A stretch of 64,000 nt of DNA from Cryomorphaceae bacterium (GCA_017798125.1 CP059070.1:1488001-1552000), one strand, 5' to 3'. Counted from the first letter of the stretch, positions 17,651 through 26,250 are shown. Notes: generated by a model not told the origin, from the letters alone. Program-made: numbers and translations.

Positions 17651-17694
17651 GCCCCGAGTGTTTAGAGTTATCTAAACATACACAAAATCGGGGC
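17651..17694 (-). promoter_or_regulatory. Two-tier hairpin in the 5' leader of the OB-fold gene
   Basis: Outer arms GCCCCGA (17651-17657) and TCGGGGC (17688-17694) enclose an inner perfect 7-bp repeat, GTTTAGA/TCTAAAC (17660-17666 and 17671-17677). The 3' arm of the outer stem, read on the minus strand, ends directly before the start codon and could hide the ribosome site. There is no T-run, so it is not a standard terminator for the upstream gene. Confidence 0.5.
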
Positions 17695-17706
17695 CAATCC
17701 TCTGAT

Positions 17707-19002
17707 TTACCGAGAAATGAGGAGTGCTTTGTTGAAGGAGTCGCCATTTTCGTACTGCACGTACAGATGGTATTGACCTACGGCCAGATGAGAAACATCC
17801 AAACGAAAGTCTTCGATCGATACCTGAATTGATCTTCCCTGTTGGTCAAAGACCATGGCACTCCTAATTTGCTCAATCCCCGTCACATAGACATATTCGG
17901 ATGCCGGATTGGGGAAGAGCTTTACGGATCGCCGGCTCTGATCAGGAACCCCAACGCTGTAACCTCTTTTATAGGTATCGGTGAAGAAGCACTGAGCGAA
18001 TAGATAGCCGTCGTACATGTACAGTTCATTGATTCCATCCGTTCCAAAAGCATCGCTGTGCATGCCGTTGGATTCCAGGTTCCAACTAGAGCCTCCATCG
18101 TTGGAGTAAGCGATTTCAACAGGATTGTTTTGTCCCGAGGACCCAAGTCCCAGGAATATGTCATTACCTGAGGCCCAAATGGAATGAATCACTCGGTTTT
18201 GACCGAATACTCCAGGCCCGATAACAGATCCTAAAGAATATTCCACCCAATTTGAGCCGCGGTCCGTGGATTTCCAGAATCCGGGCTCGTTTTGGGAATT
18301 GGTTGATGTGGTCATGTAAACCGTATTTCCATCAACAAATATGTCTGTGCAAAAAGCGGGAAAAGGAAGGCCATTATTGGGAGGACTAGACCAATTATAG
18401 CCATTGTCAATCGTGTAGAAAATAGATCCTTCTCTTGCTGCCCACATCGTATCGCCCCGTGAGTGCACGGCACTTGCATCCCCAGTAGCGATCAAGAAAT
18501 TATCCAATCGGTAATTCGTGCTATCAATATGTCTCCAGTAGTTTTGAAGGCCGTTTGAATAGAGGATGACCATGTAATCCCCCACGACAGCACTTCGTGC
18601 ATGACCAGGCGGAACTGTTGGGTCCAAGAAGTTTGGGGGAGAGCCAACAGTATCTGGTGTCCAGTTTAACCCGCCATCGGTTGAAAAGTACAGAACAGAC
18701 GCGGCCTCCGTGCTCCAGGTTGACCACGCATATAGTCGGCCACCCCATTCAAATAGCTTTTCTGGAGGCAAATTGAGTCCGGTTTGAGCAACTGGTATCC
18801 AATTTATGGCATCTGGTGATTTCACGAGACCGGTCAGAAAAGTGTGGGCGTAGTATTCACCATTGTACTTGGTGAATGCCCCCATAGTTTCGATAGTAGG
18901 ATTCGAAAGTCCAGCAGTAATGCCTAGTGCTACCCATTGGGCGCGGACATGTCCGCCCGTGAGGGCGAAAATCAGAATAATAGAGAATAGTGAATGCTTC
19001 AT
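17707..19002 (-). CDS. Secreted T9SS cargo protein with Asp-box repeats
   Basis: A protein of about 431 residues with a signal peptide (MKHSLFSIILIFALTGGHVRA). It has at least four Asp-box-like S/T-x-D-x-G-x-x-W motifs (STDGGLNW, TIDNGYNW, STDRGSNW, SNDGGSSW), which form beta-propeller blades in sialidase- and BNR-type proteins. The last 75 residues are a type A T9SS sorting domain starting at VKLFPNPASEYV. It would be exported by Sec and then T9SS to the cell surface. The sialidase catalytic residues are not evident, so I do not call it an enzyme. The ATG at 19002 is preferred because it starts the signal peptide. Confidence 0.8.
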   Translation of the reverse strand: MKHSLFSIILIFALTGGHVRAQWVALGITAGLSNPTIETMGAFTKYNGEYYAHTFLTGLVKSPDAINWIPVAQTGLNLPPEKLFEWGGRLYAWSTWSTEAASVLYFSTDGGLNWTPDTVGSPPNFLDPTVPPGHARSAVVGDYMVILYSNGLQNYWRHIDSTNYRLDNFLIATGDASAVHSRGDTMWAAREGSIFYTIDNGYNWSSPPNNGLPFPAFCTDIFVDGNTVYMTTSTNSQNEPGFWKSTDRGSNWVEYSLGSVIGPGVFGQNRVIHSIWASGNDIFLGLGSSGQNNPVEIAYSNDGGSSWNLESNGMHSDAFGTDGINELYMYDGYLFAQCFFTDTYKRGYSVGVPDQSRRSVKLFPNPASEYVYVTGIEQIRSAMVFDQQGRSIQVSIEDFRLDVSHLAVGQYHLYVQYENGDSFNKALLISR

Positions 19003-19047
19003 TTTGGCGAGTTTTTTCAAAAGTAGCAGGCCATTTTGAAGCTCACC

Positions 19048-19065
19048 ATACGGCAAATGCCGTAT
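19048..19065. promoter_or_regulatory. Perfect 18-bp palindrome between divergent genes, likely operator
   Basis: ATACGGCA and TGCCGTAT are perfect 8-bp arms separated by AA. The site lies in the 102-base gap between the T9SS cargo gene (minus) and the Usp gene (plus). Its centre is 48 bases before the Usp start codon, about where an activator would sit. It looks like a dimeric regulator site; the protein is unknown. Confidence 0.55.
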
Positions 19066-19104
19066 TTAAAAAAAGGCTAACTTGGTCCAAAACCTAAGCA
19101 GCCG

Positions 19105-19896
19105 ATGAGATCCATCACCGCACTAATTGACCACACAGAAGTATCTAATCGGGTCGTGGAATTTGCGACCGAAATTGCCAATCATAGAAATGTTCCCGTA
19201 CACTTTGTGACGGTTGTACCAAAAGGAGACACGGCTCGTGCACAAGAATGTTGGGATACGCTGAAGGATGTTCAAGCCCAATTGGAAGCTGCAGGTGTTA
19301 AGAGCGAAGGTCATTTGGTGGAGGGGCAATTTTTTGATGTCATTGAAGCCGCAATAGACAAGCTTCATACTTCTTTAGTCTTGATCGGCACGCATGGAAA
19401 AAAAGGGATCAAACAGGCTCTTTTTGGTTCCAATATTTTGAAGCTCGTCCAAATGCTTAATGTTCCTTCCCTTGTTATTCAAGAACAGTCCACATGGCAT
19501 GTAGGTGGCTTTCAACAAGTTCTCTTCCCAATCGCATCTCACAGCAACTTTGAGCTAAAAATGCGTCAAACCCGAGACCTTATGAACTCGGATGGGGAAG
19601 TGGCGCTCTACACCATTTACAAGACTGATCGTTTGGACGAAGAGACCGCATTGAACGTTAGAAAATGCGAAGACTATTTTGCTGAGGAGGGAATCAAGTA
19701 TGCTCTTATAGAGGAAGACGCCAAAATTTTCAGCGTCGGTTATTCCAGGCAAACTATTGCTCATGCACGGGATAACGAAACTCATTTAATCAGCATTATG
19801 GCTCAAGTGGCCGGTGATACCAAGGTGTTTGGTAACGTCGATAAGGAGAACATTATCCTTAACGATCTCGGCATACCAGTACTCTGTTGTCATTAA
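19105..19896 (+). CDS. Tandem-domain universal stress protein (UspA family)
   Basis: A 263-residue cytoplasmic protein with two Usp domains (about 1-135 and 140-263). The first carries the ATP-binding pattern GTHGKKGIKQALFGSN (G-2x-G-9x-G-S) near residues 92-110; the second is degenerate and lacks it. Family members bind ATP and help survival under starvation or low oxygen. The perfect palindrome at 19048-19065 suggests control by a dimeric regulator, possibly of the CRP/FNR group, which often drives usp genes. Confidence 0.88.
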   Translation: MRSITALIDHTEVSNRVVEFATEIANHRNVPVHFVTVVPKGDTARAQECWDTLKDVQAQLEAAGVKSEGHLVEGQFFDVIEAAIDKLHTSLVLIGTHGKKGIKQALFGSNILKLVQMLNVPSLVIQEQSTWHVGGFQQVLFPIASHSNFELKMRQTRDLMNSDGEVALYTIYKTDRLDEETALNVRKCEDYFAEEGIKYALIEEDAKIFSVGYSRQTIAHARDNETHLISIMAQVAGDTKVFGNVDKENIILNDLGIPVLCCH

Positions 19897-19917
19897 CCTT
19901 GTAACGTACAAAGTACT

Positions 19918-20439
19918 TTGCTCAGCCTAATTATTTTCTTTTTAGGGACGTATTGGGAGGCTGCTATGGATAAAATTGCCAGTCCTCATCATTATCGTTT
20001 ATCCACTTGGCATACACTTGCCGCATTCTTTGATCGCAAGGGAATGCACAGATTGGGTGAGTCCTTTTGGAATAATGAAATTGCGTGGAGGAACAAATGG
20101 AAGAATGGAGACCCGAGTGAAGGAGAACGATTCTGGGGAAGCAGTCATATTTTTGCTTCGTTCACAGACGGATGGCATGTTGTTAAGCTGCTTTGGATCT
20201 TTCACTTTATTGCCGCAATTGTTTTTTATTCTCCGATTTTTCCAAGCATTCTTTTAGACTTTGGACTATACTTCTTTACTCTGGCCGTTGGGCATCACAT
20301 TTTCTTCCTATACCTTCAGAACAAGAGTTGGAAAAAAGACATCCCTCATTTATTCTCAAATATTTTCAGCAATTCGAAAAGGATCGGTGGACGAATAGGA
20401 GAGGAGGTGAATAAAAAGAAACCGCACAAGCAGGCTTGA
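19918..20439 (+). CDS. Hypothetical membrane protein
   Basis: A 173-residue protein that I cannot assign to a family. It has an N-terminal hydrophobic segment, a soluble stretch rich in Trp and His, and two predicted helices at about 87-106 and 113-133. The TTG at 19918 is used because it includes the first hydrophobic helix; an ATG at 19966 would remove it. The last codons lie in copy 1 of the duplicated block next to ssrA (20426-20508), so the C-terminus may have been altered by that duplication. Confidence 0.5.
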   Translation: MLSLIIFFLGTYWEAAMDKIASPHHYRLSTWHTLAAFFDRKGMHRLGESFWNNEIAWRNKWKNGDPSEGERFWGSSHIFASFTDGWHVVKLLWIFHFIAAIVFYSPIFPSILLDFGLYFFTLAVGHHIFFLYLQNKSWKKDIPHLFSNIFSNSKRIGGRIGEEVNKKKPHKQA

Positions 20440-20508
20440 CTCGCGGAAAAAAAACCCGCTGACCTTTCGGTAAACGGTTTGCTCGTGACTTTTGTGGAGG
20501 TGGTGAGG
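20426..20508 (+). repeat. Imperfect direct repeat beside ssrA, copy A
   Basis: About 83 bases resembling 20615-20702. Shared blocks include CTTGACTCGC, AAAACCCGCT, CGGTAAACGG and TGTGGAG-TGG. It holds its own hairpin with a T-run on the minus strand, and ends in a degenerate match to the tmRNA 3' end (TGTGGAGGTGGTGAGG against TGTGGAGCTGGCGGGG). The stretch 20440-20614 shows no gene. Confidence 0.7.
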
Positions 20509-20573
20509 ATAGCGCTTCATCGCTTCGCTCCTCTGGCGTGGTCTGGGGGGCGCCCCAAAAGGGATCCGTGAAC

Positions 20574-20586
20574 GGCCCGTCGGGCC
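20574..20586. repeat. Hairpin related to the CATC-hairpin family (no CATC foot)
   Basis: GGCCC, loop GTC, GGGCC. It has the same 5-bp stem and 3-nt loop design as the dispersed family but lacks the CATC foot, and lies between the two ssrA-side repeats. Confidence 0.35.
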
Positions 20587-20614
20587 TACAGCGCCTTTTT
20601 CATTTCGAACTCGT

Positions 20615-20702
20615 ACAAGCAAGCTTGACTCGCTTAAAAAGAAAAACCCGCTTACCTTACGGTAAACGGGTTGCTTCATTTTATTCTGTGGAGCTGGCGG
20701 GG
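20615..20702 (+). repeat. Imperfect direct repeat beside ssrA, copy B
   Basis: Second copy of the block. It contains the functional tmRNA terminator and the first bases of the tmRNA 3' end. Confidence 0.7.
20637..20672 (-). terminator. Terminator of ssrA
   Basis: The stem pairs 20645-20656 with 20661-20672 (one C-A mismatch) around TTAC. The minus strand continues with a U-rich run. Confidence 0.85.
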
Positions 20703-21060
20703 CTCGAACCCGCGTCCAAACAAGTAACAGACATGCTTTCTACGCGCTTAGTCGCGTTTGATTTTCGAGAATGCGCCGGAAACCCGACGACCAACACATT
20801 CCTTAGTTTCTAAATTTTCGATTGACGCCCGAAACGGTTGCGTCTCTCTATCATCGTTTGTTATGATGATCCGGTGGGGTCCGCGTACGATGAAAACGTA
20901 AGCCCCTGGATCAAAGGCATCTAATACCTGGTATTAGGCTGCCAAAGCGTAATTAGTCTCGCCAATTACAAAAATTGAGTCTTGAGATTTACGAGCCAAA
21001 AACACAATGCTCGGCGTGCTTACATGACCACTATCTCGCTGTCAAAACCAAATCAGCCCC
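20689..21060 (-). ncRNA. ssrA: Transfer-messenger RNA (tmRNA)
   Basis: Rescues stalled ribosomes and tags the unfinished protein for proteolysis. The 5' end GGGGCTG pairs with CAGCTCC at the 3' end to form the 7-bp acceptor stem (one G-U), followed by discriminator A at 20689. The T-arm GGTTCGAGCCCC is present. The tag frame runs from 20963 down to the TAA at 20936-20934 and encodes GETNYALAA, a member of the GExNYALAA tags of Bacteroidota. CCA is not encoded. The mature length is about 372 nt, in one piece. A full promoter lies at 21091-21121 and a terminator at 20637-20672. Confidence 0.96.
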
Positions 21061-21090
21061 AACAAGTCAAAGACCGTAAAAGTCAGAGGG

Positions 21091-21121
21091 CAAAGGTACG
21101 GCATATTAGGAAGACGCTCAA
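21091..21121 (-). promoter_or_regulatory. Promoter of ssrA
   Basis: Minus-strand TTG (21121-21119) and TACCTTTG (21098-21091) are separated by 20 bases, the classic Bacteroidota -33/-7 layout. Transcription would begin near 21084, leaving a short leader for RNase P to remove. Confidence 0.8.
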
Positions 21122-21156
21122 GTTGTCAATATCTTAGCGGACTATTCTGAAGAGCT

Positions 21157-22377
21157 ATGGAGAAAGTCAAGATTGGCATTATTCGAGAAGGAAAAAATCC
21201 TCCTGATAAACGCGTTCCATTTACACCGGCCCAGTGTCGACAGCTAAAAGACCAGTTTCCGGAATTGGACATCACGGTGCAGCCTAGTTCTATTCGCTGC
21301 TTTCACGATGAAGAGTACGAAGAACGTGGAATTCGAGTTGATGAGGATTTAAGCGATTGCGAATATTTATTCGGTGTCAAAGAAGTACCCATTGATATGC
21401 TCCTTCCGAATAAAACCTACTTCTTCTTTTCGCACACGTTTAAAAAGCAGCCGTACAATCGCGATTTGCTTCGAGCAATTTTAGAAAAGAACATTCGCCT
21501 AGTCGACTACGAGGTATTGACCGCGAAAAGTGGAAAGCGCCTGGTTGGTTTCGGTCGATATGCCGGTGTTGTGGGAGCATACAATGCACTGCTCGCCTAT
21601 GGAAAGAAGACCAACCGATATGAGCTGAAACCAGCTCATGAGTGCGAAGACCGGAAAGACATGGAGTCGGAGCTTTCTAAGATTTCCTTGCCCAAGCATT
21701 TCCGAATTGGCTTGACCGGAGGAGGGAGGGTAGCTGGTGGTGCCATGGAAGTGCTTAAAACCGCCGGGATAGAAGCGGTAAGTCCCGATGAGTTTACAGT
21801 TGAGAAGTTTGACGATCCGATTTATGCTCAGCTCCTGGTGAAGGACTATGTGCGCCGAAAGGATGGAGCCGATTTTGTGCCTCGTGATTTTTATCGGGCA
21901 CCCGAGGAATTTGATTCGAACTTCATGGCCTTTGCAGGTCACATGGATGTATACATAGCTTGCCACTATTGGGACAATAGGTCACCATTTATTTTTACTC
22001 GCGATGATGCCCGTGATCCTGTTTTCAACATTCGCGTTGTAGCGGATGTCAGCTGTGATATTGACGGACCAGTCGCTTCCACTTTGAGGCCTTCTACTAT
22101 TGCGGATCCGCTTTATGGGTACGACCCCTATTTGGAGCGCGAGGTGGACTTTGAAGCGAATAATGCTATCGGCGTTATGGCGGTCGACAACTTGCCTTGT
22201 GAGCTTCCGAAAGATGCATCGGAGGATTTTGGAAGCGAGCTGATGAAAAATGTGCTTCCAGCGTTGCTTGTTGAAGATCCAGATGATGTGATCGGCCGGG
22301 CGAGCCAGACCAATCTGAAAGGTGAGCTCACCGAGGAGTTCAGCTACTTGGAAGATTATGTTTTGGGGCGGGAGTGA
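21157..22377 (+). CDS. Alanine dehydrogenase/saccharopine dehydrogenase-like NAD(P) oxidoreductase
   Basis: A 406-residue protein of the AlaDH/PNT and lysine-forming saccharopine dehydrogenase superfamily. The N-terminal domain opens with KIGIIREGKNPPDKRVPFTP, the family signature with the substrate-binding Arg and Lys. The second domain has a Rossmann motif, GLTGGGRVAGGAMEVLKTAG, near residues 188-207. The late segment VADVSCDIDGPVASTLRPSTIADP resembles the catalytic region of saccharopine dehydrogenases. Substrate is not settled: lysine, saccharopine or alanine are possible, and no lysine-pathway neighbours help. It converges on rpe, with a CATC-hairpin repeat in the 27-base gap. Confidence 0.75.
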   Translation: MEKVKIGIIREGKNPPDKRVPFTPAQCRQLKDQFPELDITVQPSSIRCFHDEEYEERGIRVDEDLSDCEYLFGVKEVPIDMLLPNKTYFFFSHTFKKQPYNRDLLRAILEKNIRLVDYEVLTAKSGKRLVGFGRYAGVVGAYNALLAYGKKTNRYELKPAHECEDRKDMESELSKISLPKHFRIGLTGGGRVAGGAMEVLKTAGIEAVSPDEFTVEKFDDPIYAQLLVKDYVRRKDGADFVPRDFYRAPEEFDSNFMAFAGHMDVYIACHYWDNRSPFIFTRDDARDPVFNIRVVADVSCDIDGPVASTLRPSTIADPLYGYDPYLEREVDFEANNAIGVMAVDNLPCELPKDASEDFGSELMKNVLPALLVEDPDDVIGRASQTNLKGELTEEFSYLEDYVLGRE

Positions 22378-22379
22378 AG

Positions 22380-22396
22380 TATCGGGCCGTAGGCCC
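22380..22396 (+). repeat. CATC-hairpin repeat, copy 4
   Basis: Plus strand: TATC, stem GGGCC, loop GTA, stem GGCCC, then AAAT. It is the only copy found in a non-coding gap, between two convergent stop codons. No T-run follows on either strand. Confidence 0.75.
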
Positions 22397-22404
22397 AAAT
22401 TCAC

Positions 22405-23052
22405 TTAAGCGCGCTTGAGGGCTGCAACGGTCGCAACGGGATCGTCAGAACGGAAAACCGTAGACCCGGCAACCAATACATCGGCTCCGGCTTCGATAAG
22501 TGCTGGTGCATTTTCAACAGTCACGCCACCGTCAATTTCAATAAGGGTAGAGATGCCTCGGCTATTGATCATCGCCTTAAGTGCGCGAACCTTTTCGTAG
22601 GTGCGCTCGATGAACTTCTGACCGCCAAATCCGGGGTTTACACTCATCAAACAGACCAAGTCAATATCTTCAATGGTGTCTTCCAAAAGCGATACTGGTG
22701 TGTGCGGGTTTAGGGCGACACCGGCTTGCATACCGGCGTTCTTGATGGCTTGAAGAGTGCGGTGAAGATGGGTGCTGGCTTCGTAGTGAACGGTCAGAAT
22801 AGATGCTCCCACTTTTTTGAAATCCTCGATGTATCGCTCGGGTTGAACGATCATCAAATGCACGTCAAGCGGTTTTTCAGCGTGGCGATTGATGGCCTCA
22901 ATGACCGGCATGCCGAAGCTGATATTCGGAACAAAAACGCCGTCCATAACATCAATGTGAAACCAATCGGCCTCGCTTTGATTGACCATTTTTGAATCGC
23001 GTTCAAGGTTGGCGAAATCCGCGGCGAGAATAGAAGGGGCGATGATGGGCAT
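22405..23052 (-). CDS. rpe: Ribulose-phosphate 3-epimerase
   Basis: Interconverts ribulose-5-phosphate and xylulose-5-phosphate in the pentose phosphate pathway. The 215-residue TIM barrel shows all family landmarks: APSILAADFANL at the N-terminus, WFHIDVMDGVFVPNISFG (metal-binding His and catalytic Asp, about 31-48), DVHLMI, MSVNPGFGGQ (about 135-144), the catalytic IDGGV (about 172-177) and the phosphate-binding AGADVLVAGS. Start and length are normal. It ends 95 bases after the sigA start region on the same strand but is separated from it by a terminator. Confidence 0.97.
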   Translation of the reverse strand: MPIIAPSILAADFANLERDSKMVNQSEADWFHIDVMDGVFVPNISFGMPVIEAINRHAEKPLDVHLMIVQPERYIEDFKKVGASILTVHYEASTHLHRTLQAIKNAGMQAGVALNPHTPVSLLEDTIEDIDLVCLMSVNPGFGGQKFIERTYEKVRALKAMINSRGISTLIEIDGGVTVENAPALIEAGADVLVAGSTVFRSDDPVATVAALKRA

Positions 23053-23091
23053 GGGCTCAGTTTTTATTCTGCTGCAAAGATAAGCTTATCC

Positions 23092-23127
23092 CAAAAAGAA
23101 AAGCGCCCTCCAATCGGAGGGCGCTTT
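23092..23127 (-). terminator. Terminator after sigA
   Basis: An 11-bp perfect stem (23101-23111 with 23116-23126), AATC loop, and a U-rich run on the minus strand. Confidence 0.92.
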
Positions 23128-23147
23128 ACAATTGATTTAGCCGGGGA

Positions 23148-24011
23148 TTACCCTAGGTATGTCTTTAGGATCTTAGAACGGCTGGTGTGTTTTAGACGTC
23201 GGATGGCCTTTTCTTTGATTTGACGCACGCGCTCACGGGTCAAGTCAAAGGTTTCGCCAATCTCTTCGAGAGTCATGGGGTGCTGCCCGCTCAGTCCGAA
23301 GTACAAACGGATAACGTCCGCTTCGCGAGGGGTCAAGGTGGCCAAGGAACGCTCGATTTCAGTGCGCAAGGACTCGTTCAACAAGTCTGCGTCTGGATTT
23401 GGACTCTCCGCACTTCGCAATACGTCGTACAGGTTGCTGTCCTCTCCATCGACAAGCGGGGCATCCATGGACACGTGACGTCCACTGTTTCGCATGCTCT
23501 CCTTAACGTCGTTCTCGCTCATCTCGAGCATATTTCCGATCTCTTCAGCACTTGGCTGACGCTCGTGCTCCTGCTCTAATTGAGCATAGGCCTTGTTGAT
23601 CTTATTGATCGAGCCAATCTTGTTCAGTGGCAAGCGGACGATACGGCTTTGCTCTGCTAACGCTTGCAAAATAGACTGACGAATCCACCAAACGGCGTAT
23701 GAGATAAACTTAAAACCACGGGTCTCGTCAAAACGCTGGGCGGCTTTGATGAGTCCTAAGTTTCCTTCGTTGATCAAATCAGGAAGGGTCAAACCTTGGT
23801 TTTGGTATTGCTTGGCTACGGAAACCACGAAGCGAAGATTCGCCTTGGTCAATTTCTCAAGAGCTAGTTGATCACCTTGTTTGATTTTGCGGGCGAGTTC
23901 TACCTCTTCTTCCGCTGTAATCAAATCCACTTTTCCGATCTCCTGCAGGTATTTGTCTAACGACGCCGTCTCTCTATTCGTTACCTGCTTCGTGATCTTG
24001 AGCTGTCTCAT
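23148..24011 (-). CDS. rpoD: Primary sigma factor, RpoD/SigA family (short Bacteroidota form)
   Basis: The housekeeping sigma subunit of RNA polymerase. The 287-residue protein has region 1.2 ([15 protein letters not shown]), 2.1-2.4 ([34 protein letters not shown], then [13 protein letters not shown]), region 3 and region 4 ([29 protein letters not shown]). It lacks the acidic region 1.1 and the non-conserved insert, as usual in Bacteroidota, whose SigA reads TTTG...TAnnTTTG promoters. Many such boxes occur in this window. A 12-bp hairpin lies between pnp and this gene, and AGAGAGGAAAG precedes the ATG. Confidence 0.96.
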   Translation of the reverse strand: MRQLKITKQVTNRETASLDKYLQEIGKVDLITAEEEVELARKIKQGDQLALEKLTKANLRFVVSVAKQYQNQGLTLPDLINEGNLGLIKAAQRFDETRGFKFISYAVWWIRQSILQALAEQSRIVRLPLNKIGSINKINKAYAQLEQEHERQPSAEEIGNMLEMSENDVKESMRNSGRHVSMDAPLVDGEDSNLYDVLRSAESPNPDADLLNESLRTEIERSLATLTPREADVIRLYFGLSGQHPMTLEEIGETFDLTRERVRQIKEKAIRRLKHTSRSKILKTYLG

Positions 24012-24039
24012 ATACTTTCCTCTCTTTTATATTAATGAA

Positions 24040-24072
24040 CTACGCCTCCTTATACGAGAAAAGGAGGCGTAG
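24040..24072 (-). promoter_or_regulatory. Perfect 12-bp hairpin between pnp and rpoD
   Basis: Arms 24040-24051 and 24061-24072 pair fully around a 9-base loop. No T-run follows on either strand, so it is not a standard terminator. It could protect the 3' end of pnp mRNA or attenuate entry into rpoD. Confidence 0.6.
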
Positions 24073-24096
24073 GGTTACAGTATTTCGAAAAAGATT

Positions 24097-26250
24097 TTAT
24101 TCTCCTCCTTCAGCGCTTGCTTCAGGCTTGCCCTCATTCTGATCAGGCTTTGGGAACAAGACCTTGCGAGATAGGCGCATTTTGCCGCGATCGTCGATCT
24201 CGAGCAATTTCACCTTCACTTGATCACCTTCTTTCAACACATCTTCAACGTTGTTGATGCGTTTCCAGTCGATCTCAGAGATGTGCAAAAGACCGTCCGT
24301 CTTAGGACCGATCTCAACGAAAGCACCATAAGGCTGGATGGCCTTAACAGTTCCGAGGTAGATCTCACCGACAACAGGCTCCCAGCAAATGCCTTTGATG
24401 CGCGATACGGCGTCATCGATACCCGCTTGATCCGTACCGAGAATCTCAACGATTCCCTTGTTCTCCACCTCTTCAATGGTGATGGTTGTACCGGTCTCTT
24501 CCTGCATTCCTTGGATGATCTTACCGCCTGGTCCGATCACGGCACCGATGTAGTCTTTGTTGATCTCCAATACAATGATCTTCGGTGCATTTGGCTTGAG
24601 CTCTGTGCGTGGCTCAGAGATGGTCTCAAGCATCTTGTTCAAGATGTGTGCGCGACCGTCTTTGGCTTGATTCAATGCTTTAACCAAGATTTCGGCATCA
24701 AGACCTTTGATCTTAATGTCCATTTGGCAAGCAGTGATTCCTTCAGTGGTACCGGTTACTTTAAAGTCCATGTCACCGAGGAAATCTTCATCACCGAGGA
24801 TATCACTCAATACAGCGTACTTACCAGTCTCTTGATCCGTGATCAATCCCATTGCGATACCGCTCACGGGACGAGTAATATTGATACCCGCATCCATCAA
24901 GGCCATAGTACCGGCACATACCGTCGCCATAGAACTTGATCCGTTTGATTCTAAGATCTCAGATACCAAACGAACCGTATATGGGTTCTCGGCTGGGATC
25001 ATAGGTTCCAAGGCTCGCTGTGCCAAGTTTCCGTGTCCTACTTCACGACGAGAAGTACCGCGAATTGGGCGAGCTTCTCCCGTGCTGAATGGAGGGAAGT
25101 TGTAGTGCAAGTAAAAACGCTCTGATCCTTGGAAGGTCACGTTGTCGATGCGGTTTTCATCGAGCTTCGTTCCCAAGGTAGCCGTGGTCAAAGATTGCGT
25201 CTCTCCACGAGTGAAGAGTGCAGATCCGTGTGCTCCTGGCAAATAGTCGATGGAAGTCCAGATCGGACGAATATCGGTTGTTGCACGACCGTCCAAACGA
25301 ATACCTTCGTTCAACACCATGTCGCGTACCGCTTTCTTCTCTGTTTCTTTCCAGTACTTTCCGATCAAAGCACCTTTTTCCTCGAGTTCTTCCTCAGTGA
25401 ACTGAGCCTTCATCTCTTCTTTGATCTCGCTGAATCCGGCTGAACGATCGTGCTTAGGAAGTGCTTGCTTAGCAACGGCGTAAACTTTGTCGTAGCAGAA
25501 AGCTGCGATCTTCGCACGCAATTCTTCGTCTTGTGCTTCTGGTTCGTACTCGCGCTTTTCGGTTTTACCCACTTTAGCGCTGAGTTCTTCCATAGCAACG
25601 CACATGTTGGCGATGGTTTTGTGGGCAAACATGATGGCGTCGGACATTTCTTCTTCCGAAACTTCTTTCATTTCACCTTCGACCATAACGATACTCTCTT
25701 TGGTACCGCCCACCATCAAATCGATGTCTGCTTTCTCCGTATCTTCTTTTGATGGGTTGATGACAAACTCGCCATCGATACGTGCCACGCGAACTTCAGA
25801 CATTGGTCCTTCCATAGGAATATCCGAAACGGCGATTGCTGCACCAGCCGCTAAACCGGCTAGAGCATCAGGCTGAACATTTTCATCGCTTGACATCAAT
25901 TGGATCATGACCTGTGTCTCCGCGTGGTAGTCCTTAGGGAAGAGTGGACGCAAGGCGCGGTCCACGAGACGCATGACCAAAATTTCGTGATCTGAAGGAC
26001 GTCCTTCGCGTTTGAAGAACCCTCCTGGGAACCGCCCAGCGGCGGCAAATTTTTCACGGTAGTCTACCGTAAGAGGTAAAAAGTCTACATCAGACTGCTC
26101 GTAGTTTGAGACTGCTGTTGCGAGCAACATAGTGTCGCCCATACGGATCACAACTGATCCGTGTGCTTGTTTGGCAAGAACGCCAGTTTCAATGGTAATT
26201 TCCCGTCCGTCGGGAAGTTGAATAGCTTGAATGATTCCTTCTGGTTTCAT
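24097..26250 (-). CDS. pnp: Polyribonucleotide nucleotidyltransferase (PNPase)
   Basis: A phosphorolytic 3'-5' exoribonuclease for RNA turnover. The 717-residue protein has two RNase PH domains (about 10-145 and 315-545), the linking helical domain, a KH domain near 560-620 ([20 protein letters not shown]) and an S1 domain near 627-697 ([21 protein letters not shown]). [14 protein letters not shown] and [17 protein letters not shown] are catalytic-core signatures. It lies downstream of rpsO as in many bacteria. The leader is a TG/TA-rich low-complexity tract (26251-26310) that may affect translation. Confidence 0.97.
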   Translation of the reverse strand: MKPEGIIQAIQLPDGREITIETGVLAKQAHGSVVIRMGDTMLLATAVSNYEQSDVDFLPLTVDYREKFAAAGRFPGGFFKREGRPSDHEILVMRLVDRALRPLFPKDYHAETQVMIQLMSSDENVQPDALAGLAAGAAIAVSDIPMEGPMSEVRVARIDGEFVINPSKEDTEKADIDLMVGGTKESIVMVEGEMKEVSEEEMSDAIMFAHKTIANMCVAMEELSAKVGKTEKREYEPEAQDEELRAKIAAFCYDKVYAVAKQALPKHDRSAGFSEIKEEMKAQFTEEELEEKGALIGKYWKETEKKAVRDMVLNEGIRLDGRATTDIRPIWTSIDYLPGAHGSALFTRGETQSLTTATLGTKLDENRIDNVTFQGSERFYLHYNFPPFSTGEARPIRGTSRREVGHGNLAQRALEPMIPAENPYTVRLVSEILESNGSSSMATVCAGTMALMDAGINITRPVSGIAMGLITDQETGKYAVLSDILGDEDFLGDMDFKVTGTTEGITACQMDIKIKGLDAEILVKALNQAKDGRAHILNKMLETISEPRTELKPNAPKIIVLEINKDYIGAVIGPGGKIIQGMQEETGTTITIEEVENKGIVEILGTDQAGIDDAVSRIKGICWEPVVGEIYLGTVKAIQPYGAFVEIGPKTDGLLHISEIDWKRINNVEDVLKEGDQVKVKLLEIDDRGKMRLSRKVLFPKPDQNEGKPEASAEGGE

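Noticed and set aside
20356-20679. A 107-codon minus-strand frame with two near-identical 20-residue segments
   Set aside because: It only reads through the two direct repeats and their terminator hairpins beside ssrA; it has no start context and overlaps a real gene end.
20689-20760. tRNA-like 3' end with a GGTTCGAGCCCC T-arm
   Set aside because: It is part of tmRNA: no anticodon arm follows, and the tag frame and matching 5' end lie 370 bases away.
24220-24939. Long plus-strand frame inside pnp (and similar frames in the 33.6, 46.7 and 55.7 kb regions)
   Set aside because: Shadows of strongly conserved minus-strand genes; no recognisable domain or start signal.
26045-26062. ACGGTAG-T-CTACCGT palindrome in pnp
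   Set aside because: It encodes the conserved VDYREK residues and the one-base loop is not compatible with a hairpin of the family.
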